Shown in pieces: positions 63,001-63,935 of a stretch of DNA of 64,000 nucleotides. This stretch comes from Cliona cf. orientalis. Taxonomy: Eukaryota > Porifera > Demospongiae > Clionaida > Clionaidae. The stretch lies in contig OZ005689.1 of NCBI GenBank assembly GCA_963930775.1, positions 7,541,569-7,605,568 on the forward strand. Direction: 5' to 3'. Position 1 is the first letter of the stretch; each line of letters starts with the position of its first letter. A model generated the notes under the pieces. The model saw nothing but the letters and a program-made list of their open reading frames with translations. It made no database searches and was not told the DNA's origin. The translations under genes and the position numbers were made by a program.

Positions 63001-63935
63001 GACGAGAGAGTACGAGTATTTGTCACCGACGAGCGTCAAACAGCGATAGTGACCAATGGAGCTTATATCCTGCTGGACTGGTTTAGATGGGTGACCGAGA
63101 CACTTGGTGATTCTGCCATCAATGCAACGTTCACCATCCGTAGCACAGAACTGGATGAAGATGGTGAGCCAGAAGAAGAAGCTGAAGAGGTTGAATCCAG
63201 TGACAGAATCGAAGTCGAGTTTGAATCTGACGAAGATGAGTATTATGTCAAAATCTCTCGTGTGATTGCAAGAGAAATGGACGATGAGGACCCGGACCGT
63301 GCTACCTATGAGCTGGAGGCTTGTGTTCCTCAACCTGATGGATCTGAGCAATGCTATAAATCCAACATTACTGTCTTTGCTATCCAAGTAGTAGAATTGC
63401 AGTGCTTCCAACCACCTGGTTCTCGTTTGCTGACCATCACATGCTTCTCTCCTGGCAATGAACTTGACAGCAATGCTAATTGTTCATTTGATGGTGGTCC
63501 TGCTTTTTCATGTGAGCGAGTGCATGAGACATCTTTACTGTATGCATATGAAATGCTTGAAAAAGGGAACCATACAAAAATTATATACAATATAATATCA
63601 AGACTAGTAGCCATTAAAAAAAGGCAGGCCAAGGAAGCAACCAACAGCTTCTATAATAGTTGCATCATAGACTCATAGTGTGGTTTGATATTTACAAACA
63701 GGAGAGCTTACTTTAAGTGTAACAGCACCCGCTTCTGTTTGAATATAGTATTTAAGATCTGTTTTTTGCAGTCTACTATTCAAATTATTGATCTCTTTAA
63801 TAGGTTCATTGGCATTCTTTGAGATAGACCAGTTCTCATTCAGTCCTGGTCCTCACACTCTGACCATTTCCTTCTCTGTGAGTACTGGCGAACAAGGAGA
63901 ATTCGTATATGAATTCACAGGACTAGTCAGAGAAC
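9673..63935 (+). CDS. Giant modular extracellular protein: signal peptide, Reeler, Cys modules, Ig-like and Calx-beta-like domains (3' end missing)
   Basis: I traced 85 exons from the ATG at 9673 to 63935. They total 16,723 coding bases (about 5,574 codons), every junction keeps frame, every boundary uses AG and GT, and no in-frame stop appears. Order: signal peptide and Reeler (residues 1-194); nine Cys modules (to 946); two Ig-like domains (to 1265); two modules (to 1438); a six-Cys exon (to 1487); three Calx-beta-like domains (to 1886); a module plus Calx-like domain (to 2123); then three super-repeats. Exons 6-85 are all symmetric phase 1-1. No transmembrane segment or catalytic motif is visible, so secretion into the matrix or attachment at the unseen C-terminus is inferred. 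Caution: because every junction is phase 1, phase alone cannot exclude two adjacent genes or a mis-joined block. No stop, start or signal peptide interrupts the series. Confidence 0.8.
10675..10715. repeat. solo TAGCCTCGTCCCCAGG end
   Basis: Matches the arms of the hairpin elements at 5857-5926 and 13430-13852, but I see no partner arm nearby. A truncated copy in intron 2 of the giant gene. Confidence 0.6.
10938..11480. mobile_element. foldback element, TACCGTATCCTCCCGAAAAT ends
   Basis: TACCGTATCCTCCCGAAAAT at 10938 is the inverse of ATTTTCGGGAGGATACGGTA ending at 11480. AATAAGCCCCC motifs repeat just inside both ends. The interior has a short open frame (11161-11412) with no recognisable domain. 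It fills most of the intron between exons 2 and 3. A homologous element with altered ends lies at 46935-47333. Confidence 0.85.
11810..11905. mobile_element. small foldback, TACCGTGTTTATGCTAATAA
   Basis: TACCGTGTTTATGCTAATAAAGCGC at the left faces AATAAACGCGGTA at the right end. A single end of the same type occurs at about 14075-14110. Both are in introns of the giant gene. Confidence 0.6.
12424..18050 (+). CDS. Giant gene exons 6-11: Cys modules 1-3
   Basis: Exon pairs 12424-12546/12665-12781, 14262-14381/14728-14844 and 17535-17675/17928-18050. Each pair encodes about 80-88 residues. The first exon has a Cys-x(8-20)-Cys beta region and ends in a C.(i/l)..(g/d)...C turn (CQIDDQPRFAC, CTINGEIFTPC, CTLNGKDIAEC). 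The second carries a G.H.L.(i/v)-type strand pair (GVGEHTLRVIAN in module 1, VNMLTISF and GVNFLEIVF in the others). The intron always splits the last Cys codon as T|GT. The pattern resembles the Ig-fold modules described by CxLDGGxFxxC...GxHTFxVxAxD, but I cannot assign a named family. Predicted role: repeated disulphide-bonded beta-sandwich spacers. Confidence 0.8.
12601..12661 (+). repeat. CT-rich tract flush with an acceptor
   Basis: CTCTCT and CTTCCTCC repeats run directly into TTTGCAG at the start of exon 7 (12665). It is a microsatellite acting as an extended polypyrimidine tract. Confidence 0.85.
12782..14261. other. intron 7-8 with two repeats
   Basis: A 1.5-kb intron. It holds a dispersed repeat (12789-12944; GAAGTGACATCG...GTTGCTATCTGCAT, CAGTTAAATTGTCCACAGGG) and the foldback element 13430-13852. 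The stretch 12945-13420 shows nothing recognisable. Confidence 0.7.
13430..13852. mobile_element. foldback element flanked by an 8-bp direct repeat
   Basis: TAGCCTCGTCCCCAGGCC at the left and GGCCTGGGGACGAGGCTAA at the right form inverted ends. Farther in, GGTACGCGAAGTCACGTG faces CACGTGACTTCGCGTACC. The 8-mer GTGCACCC occurs immediately outside both ends (13422-13429 and 13853-13860), as expected for a target-site duplication of hAT-like length. No transposase frame is visible, so it is non-autonomous. Confidence 0.8.
14845..17534. other. 2.7-kb intron 9-10
   Basis: No exon was found here. It contains a short tandem duplication (GCCTGATcCCAGCTAGGCAAATTA near 15618 and 15692), a 30-bp hairpin (15797-15872), G-tracts (about 15430-15440, 15672-15689, 16553-16576) and an AT-rich tail. 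The part 16665-16935 has higher GC and an unusual sequence that could be an old insertion, but it shows no terminal repeats I can define. Confidence 0.6.
15797..15872. repeat. near-perfect 30-bp hairpin
   Basis: AATAGTTATCTGCCAGTAAT continuing to TTGGGGTGCAT is the inverse of ATGCATCCCAATTACTGGCA continuing to GATAACTATT, with one mismatch. The loop is about 15 bases. It is intronic, with no other copy seen in the window. Confidence 0.8.
17778..17808 (+). repeat. poly-C tract (about 31 C)
   Basis: An uninterrupted C run in the intron of Cys module 3. It is a likely site of length polymorphism and sequencing error, and forms G-quadruplex-prone DNA on the other strand. Confidence 0.95.
18069..18210. 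mobile_element. small foldback, AGTTATTACACGG-type ends
   Basis: AGTTATTACACAGGGC at the left faces GCCGTGTAATAACT at the right. The 140-bp interior is GC-richer than the surrounding intron. Intron 11-12 holds nothing else that I recognise. Confidence 0.6.
18566..24866 (+). CDS. Giant gene exons 12-23: Cys modules 4-9, duplicated in pairs
   Basis: Exons: 18566-18688, 18902-19024, 19444-19569, 19985-20110, 21204-21326, 21585-21707, 22043-22168, 22621-22755, 23119-23241, 23789-23926, 24231-24356, 24744-24866. Modules 4, 6 and 8 are close paralogues (LQC...IQVSCVA.GG.V.N.TCIYD.G.IVESC, then C.LDTSIDL.RFEAG.HTL). Modules 5 and 7 form a second type (CTANRDIASQTCTLNGIE, then LMAGANSLQ). Modules 4+5 and 6+7 are therefore a tandem duplicate, and even the CT-rich tract before the second exon is shared. 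Module 8 is a third copy of the first member, while module 9 is divergent (CEASRELNGTAICRI...; LGSYVLNIEAIDVLGQSA). A possible 15-base exon lies at 19331-19345. All exons are phase 1-1. Confidence 0.85.
18770..18896 (+). repeat. CT-rich tract before exon 13
   Basis: TTTCTCTCCC, CCTCCCTCC and CTCTCT repeats lead into TTGTCTTGCAG. The paralogous intron before exon 17 has the same arrangement at 21411-21577, so it was copied with the module pair and has since changed length. Confidence 0.9.
19331..19345 (+). other. possible 15-base microexon
   Basis: The bases TTCTAGTCCCGGGTG are preceded by TTTACCAG and followed by GTACGTAA. In the phase of the gene they would add five residues (V-L-V-P-G, the last Gly completed by the next exon) and keep phase 1-1. 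The paralogous intron 21708-22042 lacks it. Without transcript data it may be chance. Confidence 0.25.
19608..19646. repeat. perfect 18-bp palindromic hairpin
   Basis: CAAGGGCTTATAGACCCC and GGGGTCTATAAGCCCTTG are exact reverse complements separated by AAA. It is absent from the paralogous intron of module 7, so it was gained after, or lost since, the module duplication. Confidence 0.9.
20179..20378. mobile_element. foldback, TACTGTATTTTCGGTTATTT ends
   Basis: The left end TACTGTATTTTCGGTTATTTCCG is the inverse, with small differences, of CGGAAATAACCCAAAATACGGTA at the right. It has the TACCGTA-type terminus shared by several other elements here. Confidence 0.8.
20384..20518. repeat. long hairpin, GTTAGACACTGTTTAGGAGG arms
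   Basis: GTTAGACACTGTTTAGGAGGTTTCTACGTGATTTAGAAG is mirrored by CTTCTAAATCACGTAGAAACCTCCTAAACAGTGTCTAAC, giving arms of about 39 bp without a mismatch. The central part (CCCGAGCGAAGCGAGGG) is itself partly palindromic. A decayed copy lies at 35217-35356. Confidence 0.9.
21411..21577 (+). repeat. CT/CCCT tract before exon 17
   Basis: Paralogous to the tract at 18770-18896. It has more CCTCCC and CTCTCT units and runs into the acceptor TTGTCTTGCAG at 21584. Confidence 0.9.
24001..24190 (+). repeat. (ATT)n then CT/CCCT-rich tract
   Basis: About ten ATT units are followed by CCTCCC and CTCTCT repeats in the short intron before exon 22. Apparent reading frames on both strands here are low-complexity artefacts. 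Confidence 0.9.
24895..25253. mobile_element. TACCGTAGTGTCC foldback, partly duplicated in tandem
   Basis: TACCGTAGTGTCC at the left and GGACACTACGGTA at 25063-25075 are inverted ends. The right part (GCAATTTTGGCCCGCATGGG through GGACACTACGGTACTTGTGG) is then repeated at about 25098-25250, giving a second right end. An older single copy is at 4795-5013. It is intronic, between exons 23 and 24. Confidence 0.85.
25794..26129 (+). mobile_element. CAGTGGCGGATCC inverted-repeat element, copy 1
   Basis: CAGTGGCGGATCCAGGAT at the left and ATCCGCCACTG at the right are inverted ends. The 5-mer ATGAA flanks both ends (25789-25793 and 26130-26134). No transposase frame is present. The interior includes AAGCGCGCGCG and GCCACGCCCACTTT, found inverted in copy 2. 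Confidence 0.9.
26206..26529 (-). mobile_element. CAGTGGCGGATCC inverted-repeat element, copy 2, opposite orientation
   Basis: Its sequence is the reverse complement of copy 1 with substitutions (GGCTCACCTTAGAAGAAAAT, AAAGTGGGCGTGGC, TGCGCGCGCTTCGCGC). TAATG flanks both ends (26201-26205 and 26530-26534). The two copies lie 76 bp apart in inverted orientation and could form a large hairpin in the intron transcript. Confidence 0.9.
26880..27359 (+). CDS. Giant gene exon 24: Ig-like domain 1
   Basis: A single 480-base phase 1-1 exon encoding about 160 residues. After a leader (PVLLGQRPELLDFAARSG) it shows an Ig-like core: VTINCSDWFR (strand B Cys and strand C Trp) and EDPDFSLYMCVSC (the D..x.Y.C signature of strand F). 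It then has further Cys and a final SASVTVYPIG strand. The leader motif LG..PELLD.A recurs in all later Ig-like exons (Ig3-Ig10), so this is the best preserved member of that family. Ligand unknown. Confidence 0.75.
27619..28095 (+). CDS. Giant gene exon 25: Ig-like domain 2
   Basis: A 477-base phase 1-1 exon. LHIVCND, then LSWYKDDVLA, then GRWECRVNNTFGED give the Cys, Trp and x.C...N..G pattern of an I-set or C2-type Ig domain. It lacks the PELLD leader and is a separate lineage from Ig1. The insert between the C and F strands is long (about 75 residues). NNT and NAS sequons are present. Confidence 0.75.
28347..33015 (+). CDS. Giant gene exons 26-29: Cys modules 10 and 11
   Basis: Exons 28347-28481, 30846-30974, 32455-32586 and 32893-33015. 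Module 10 is typical (VECIYDDGLIVEPC; FAPGSHRLLLNVTS) but its internal intron is 2.4 kb because of inserted repeats. Module 11 (VITCSVSD..., CSLQRVGATESQSIIC; YPPGDYVLTISAIDVEEQTT) differs. Its first exon ends TGC A|gtaagc, so the donor has moved three bases and the Cys codon is not split, yet phase 1 is kept. The second half resembles that of the type-A modules at 39617, 45562 and 54216 (YPPG.Y.LTI). Confidence 0.8.
28482..30845. other. 2.4-kb intron inside Cys module 10, repeat-filled
   Basis: About 29580-29890 and 30410-30735 are diverged copies of one sequence (AGCAGC.CCCGCGTTTC, GTGTCTATAGATC, GAGGAATGATTCCTCTATC, TTATCACCTTGGGCAACT). Near 28670 and 30105 there is a second shared block (CA.GACNAAA.CCA, then CACCATTACCAA.TACAACCTTT). 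Strings like TATGTGACCCTCCATGAC (30110) and GTGGACGGTCACATA (30784-30798) look like element ends related to the 47.6-kb element. A copy of the GAAGTGACATCG repeat is at 29905-30055. No intact coding sequence was found. Confidence 0.65.
28915..29215. repeat. dispersed repeat, second copy
   Basis: Resembles 3240-3500 (GCGCAAGGGGGTAAAG, TCGTCGCTG, GGAGATGTAGG-like string, GTGCTTTCTGCTCATG). Confidence 0.55.
30975..32454. other. 1.5-kb intron 27-28
   Basis: Contains the foldback element 31779-32182. The remainder, including a short open stretch 31484-31726 without recognisable domain, shows nothing I can name. Confidence 0.6.
31779..32182. mobile_element. foldback, TACCGTATTCGCTCGATCAG ends
   Basis: TACCGTATTCGCTCGATCAGAC at the left is the exact inverse of GTCTGATCGAGCGAATACGGTA at the right. 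CGCCGCTCTCGAATAGTCGC repeats occur inside both ends, like the interior of 4013-4440. Confidence 0.9.
32648..32837 (+). repeat. GA-rich tract
   Basis: Purine-rich (GAGAGAGGGAG) low-complexity DNA in the intron of Cys module 11. Unlike the CT tracts elsewhere, its pyrimidine strand is the minus strand, so it cannot serve as a polypyrimidine tract for exon 29. Confidence 0.9.
33016..33578. other. intron 29-30 with a shared repeat
   Basis: Roughly 33170-33400 resembles 37130-37330 in intron 35-36 (GATTG.AG.CTTCTCAACT, ATACTTCTGTGGACTAT.CCA, TTTCTGTGCCT). Otherwise nothing was recognised. Confidence 0.5.
33579..33725 (+). CDS. Giant gene exon 30: six-Cys segment
   Basis: A 147-base phase 1-1 exon of 49 residues with the Cys pattern C-x6-C-x11-CC-x17-C-x2-C (IQCRTT, LDCSGEF, AEDCCVGNPDG, EMCQVCIG). 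It occurs once in the window and directly precedes the Calx-beta block. I do not recognise the family. It could be a small disulphide-rich cap at the junction between the module array and the Calx-beta region. Confidence 0.7.
33791..34171. mobile_element. CAGGGGCGTAGCCAGG inverted-repeat element
   Basis: CAGGGGCGTAGCCAGG at the left and CCTGGTAATGCCCCTG at the right are imperfect inverted ends. The flanks are CTGAT and CTGAA, consistent with a decayed 5-bp target duplication. It resembles the CAGTGGCGGATCC elements in style. It contains a G-tract (34117-34132) and no transposase. Confidence 0.75.
34407..36892 (+). CDS. Giant gene exons 31-35: three Calx-beta-like domains
   Basis: Domain 1 is exons 34407-34544 and 34717-34938 (VDQPGTANPVSSMDY, VIVTFRVDTIAQEPDETLSL, ITLTIIDSD). 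Domain 2 is 35463-35663 and 35921-36145 (TVQILLTEDDYRTSESGLLP, AFISIIDDAINEAVEQFFVV, GRIIDND). Domain 3 is the single exon 36482-36892 (IGFEESTYSFSEPSS, PFTVIILPDNVPEGDEAF, ESVIVITDGGPP). The acid-rich D...E..E.f strand and the terminal I.DxD are the Calx-beta signature, first described in Na/Ca exchangers and widespread in extracellular adhesion proteins, where it can bind calcium. Domains 1 and 2 have an internal phase-1 intron and domain 3 does not. Domains 2 and 3 are the more divergent. Confidence 0.8.
34655..34674 (+). repeat. poly-G tract in a GA-rich intron
   Basis: A run of about 20 G with one neighbouring A, inside a purine-rich stretch (34575-34684) before exon 32. Confidence 0.9.
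35217..35356. repeat. decayed copy of the TTAGACACTGTTTAG hairpin
   Basis: TTAGACACTAGTACTGTTTAG and GTGATTTAGAAGAC at the left face CTTCTAATCACATAGAAACC and CCTAAACAGTGTCTA at the right. The arms carry several mismatches, unlike 20384-20518. The neighbouring CTGTGATCTGATTGGTCAG (about 35036) is also shared, in inverted orientation. Confidence 0.8.
36893..37686. other. intron 35-36 with two shared repeats
   Basis: About 37130-37330 resembles 33170-33400, and about 37405-37610 contains the GGATAACTAGAGTATCAA...GTTGTCCACAGAGAATCTT repeat seen at 8.7, 12.8 and 29.9 kb, here with both ends as a foldback. No exon. Confidence 0.6.
37687..39028 (+). CDS. Giant gene exons 36-39: Cys module 12 and first two-exon Calx-like domain
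   Basis: Module 12 is 37687-37806 and 38052-38183 (ATCSIDGGPAYQC; LTPGPHILSVSFNLTNGAEG). It is the first of the CS.DGGPA...C subtype that dominates downstream. The next domain is 38421-38639 and 38789-39028: IEEGETLTLLIAASGFSYG, LITYSDYAALGFTLEDEF, then AEGAVLLLRFQESELDERD and YLIRINES. The order EG-strand, acidic E..EG.vl.L strand and final .yl.rIN strand resembles a divergent Calx-beta fold split at a phase-1 intron; this is inference. The block looks like a truncated super-repeat lacking its Ig-like exon. Confidence 0.75.
39271..42901 (+). CDS. Giant gene exons 40-48: super-repeat 1, first part (modules A-B-C, Calx-like, Ig3)
   Basis: Module A: 39271-39399/39617-39739 (DYPPGEYNLTIMATDIFGQS). 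Module B: 40167-40292/40423-40551 (EPLIFGEC, SCSYDDGPREAC). Module C: 40803-40922/41126-41257 (CSFDNGAASRC; FSPGPHSLTIAYNATTGEQG). Calx-like: 41381-41587/42120-42338 (ATGFSYGAVPIKISALTYSE; EIVESELDPRDVGNVSLSRS). Ig3: 42419-42901, 161 residues (PIPELLDIAA, IIRLDWLRWVTETLG, DPDRAIYELEAC). Compared with Ig1, the strand-B Cys is replaced by Leu (IRLDW versus INCSDW). Two Cys remain around the F-G hairpin. All exons are phase 1-1. The three Cys modules are more similar to their counterparts in super-repeats 2 and 3 than to each other. Confidence 0.85.
41588..42119. other. intron 46-47
   Basis: A 532-base AT-rich intron between the two halves of a Calx-like domain; nothing recognised in it. Confidence 0.6.
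42954..45046 (+). CDS. Giant gene exons 49-53: super-repeat 1, second part (module D, Calx-like, Ig4)
   Basis: Module D: 42954-43079 and 43270-43416 (CSYDGGPPTPC; FTPGPHTLTISFVLADGTRG). Calx-like: 43628-43834 and 44193-44414 (SSGFSYGQLYIRITALTYSE; PESLLDPRDVGQ; TINESG). Ig4: 44552-45046 (PRPELLDVA, LIILDWSRWVTDTLG, DPDRAIYELEGC, CYKSNITVYAL), 165 residues. The intron before module D is only 52 bases, the shortest in the gene. In super-repeats 2 and 3 this intron is missing and Ig plus the first half of D form one exon. Confidence 0.85.
45185..45340. mobile_element. small foldback, AGTGGAACCCCTCT ends
   Basis: GTAGAGTGGAACCCCTCTATGA at the left faces AATAGAGGGTTCCACTGTA at the right. ATGAGGAC/TATAAGGAT-type repeats lie inside. 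It lies in intron 53-54. Confidence 0.75.
45372..51602 (+). CDS. Giant gene exons 54-62: super-repeat 2, first part (A-B-C, Calx-like, Ig5 fused to half of D)
   Basis: Module A: 45372-45494/45562-45684. Module B: 45810-45938/46278-46400. Module C: 46683-46814/49907-50038, split by a 3.1-kb intron full of mobile elements. Calx-like: 50105-50311/50588-50806 (SSGFSYDRVPIRVYSLTYSE; EIDESELDPRDVGNVSLSRS). Exon 62 (51006-51602, 597 bases) encodes Ig5 (LLDWFRWVTETLDDSA, DPDRAIYELEAC, CYKSNITVFAI) and reads on without an intron into the first half of module D (ITCFSPGNELDSNANCSFDG GPAFSC). Ig5 has a strongly acidic linker (EEEAEEVESSDRIEVEFESD). Each domain aligns with its counterpart in super-repeat 1 in the same order. 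Confidence 0.85.
46193..46224 (+). repeat. poly-C tract
   Basis: C-runs of about 9 and 20 separated by a T, in the intron of module B of super-repeat 2, about 50 bases before the acceptor at 46277. Confidence 0.9.
46935..47333. mobile_element. foldback, TACTGTAGAATCCCGC ends
   Basis: TACTGTAGAATCCCGCAATTAC faces GTAATCGCGGGATTCTATGGTTA. The interior (ATAAGCCCCCCC, CAAGTTCCTGCATAGGTA) is homologous to 10938-11480 although the outermost ends differ. Confidence 0.85.
47603..49576. mobile_element. ~2-kb element with perfect 36-bp inverted ends
   Basis: Bases 47603-47638 (starting TATATGTGACCCGCTATGG) are the exact reverse complement of 49541-49576. The interior has GA-, CT- and CA-rich microsatellites (48224-48375, 48700-48840) and no recognisable transposase, so it is a non-autonomous or degraded DNA transposon. 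I could not define a convincing target-site duplication. Similar TGTGACC ends appear near 30110, 30790 and 40681. Confidence 0.9.
51806..53546 (+). CDS. Giant gene exons 63-66: super-repeat 2, second part (rest of D, Calx-like, Ig6)
   Basis: 51806-51937 is the second half of module D (FEIDQFSFSPGPHTLTISFS). 52024-52230 and 52479-52697 form the Calx-like domain (YSGFSYGAVPISITTLTYSE; AYQDGEAEQLEGFILYLEID; RINQSG). 53052-53546 is Ig6 (DIPGLLDVAAGEEDRVRVFV, LLDWFRWVTETLGDSV, acidic linker, IYELEAC, CYSSNITVFAI), 165 residues. It ends DTLPPVEALG, as Ig4 ends in a short Pro-containing tail, confirming its position as the last domain of the super-repeat. Confidence 0.85.
54017..57136 (+). CDS. Giant gene exons 67-75: super-repeat 3, first part (A-B-C, Calx-like, Ig7)
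   Basis: Module A: 54017-54142/54216-54341 (DYPPGEYNLTIEAEDIFDQV). Module B: 54612-54740/54993-55112 (EPLLIGAC, LCSYDSGPFESC). Module C: 55186-55305/55376-55507 (CSFDGGPATPC; FSPGPHVLTVVYNVTSGRVG). Calx-like: 55664-55873/56358-56579. Ig7: 56648-57136 (LLDWLRWVTERFGDSA; linker GPEQVVNASTDRIEIEFEFD; ACVHASGGDPQCFRSGITVY), 163 residues ending DTAPQLG. In super-repeats 1 and 2 the fifth domain is followed by module D. Here it is followed by three extra Calx-like/Ig pairs. Confidence 0.85.
57382..59242 (+). CDS. Giant gene exons 76-78: tandem Calx-like/Ig pair, copy 1 (Ig8)
   Basis: Exons 57382-57588, 58329-58547 and 58757-59242. Calx-like: FELPSDGGVIDIMEGGEYEE, SSGFSYGPVTIRVYSLTYSE, LEIDESELDPRDVGSVSLSR. 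Ig8 begins like Ig5 (DVDLGQDRPELLEVAAVEDE, acidic linker EEEAEEVESSDRIEVEFESD) but ends like Ig7 (ASGGDPQCFRSGITVYAIDT APQLG). The following intron also matches the one after Ig7. The exon is therefore a chimera, with the switch near the codons for EACVP. Confidence 0.85.
59471..61331 (+). CDS. Giant gene exons 79-81: tandem Calx-like/Ig pair, copy 2 (Ig9)
   Basis: Exons 59471-59677, 60418-60636 and 60846-61331. The product differs from copy 1 at only a few residues (EGELL for EEELL, PVPIRV for PVTIRV, DTTPQLG for DTAPQLG). Ig9 is the same Ig5-like/Ig7-like chimera. All exons are phase 1-1. Confidence 0.85.
61573..63511 (+). CDS. Giant gene exons 82-84: tandem Calx-like/Ig pair, copy 3 (Ig10 fused to half of module D)
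   Basis: Exons 61573-61779, 62490-62708 and 62918-63511. The Calx-like halves match copy 2. Ig10 is Ig5-like throughout (QPDGSEQCYKSNITVFAIQV) and, like exon 62, continues without intron into CFSPGNELDSNANCSFDGGP AFSC. The acceptor of exon 82 (TTAAACTTGTTAG) differs from that of copies 1 and 2 (TTACTTTTAATAG). This copy restores the super-repeat order Ig then module D. Confidence 0.85.
63512..63803. other. intron 84-85
   Basis: Homologous to intron 62-63 (51603-51805) but about 90 bases longer because of an insertion after 63517 (CGAGTGCATGAGACATCTTT onward). Reading through this donor remains open to 63678, which would give a truncated product if the intron were retained. Confidence 0.6.
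63804..63935 (+). CDS. Giant gene exon 85: second half of module D, super-repeat 3
   Basis: 132 bases, phase 1-1, encoding FEIDQFSFSPGPHTLTISFS and TGEQGEFVYEFTGLVRER, identical to exon 63. By analogy with 52010-52023 the next acceptor should read TTTACATTTGTAG; the window ends at TTTGTA, so the next Calx-like exon starts two bases beyond the edge. Confidence 0.85.

Larger units (their letters stand above)
57382..63511 (+). repeat. recent tandem triplication, unit about 2.09 kb
   Basis: Corresponding exons are spaced 2,089 bases (57382 to 59471; 58329 to 60418; 58757 to 60846) and then 2,102 or 2,072 bases (59471 to 61573; 60418 to 62490; 60846 to 62918). Introns are conserved along their length with few substitutions, including non-coding strings such as GGTATTTGTCTGCAAGTTAA and CACAATGATCGATGAATGCG. 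The copies are much younger than the super-repeats. Confidence 0.95.

Noticed and set aside
57382-63511. Regularly spaced near-identical repeats, considered as an array of separate genes
   Set aside because: Each unit has phase-1 entry and exit, no start codon with signal peptide and no stop, so the units are internal exons of one gene.
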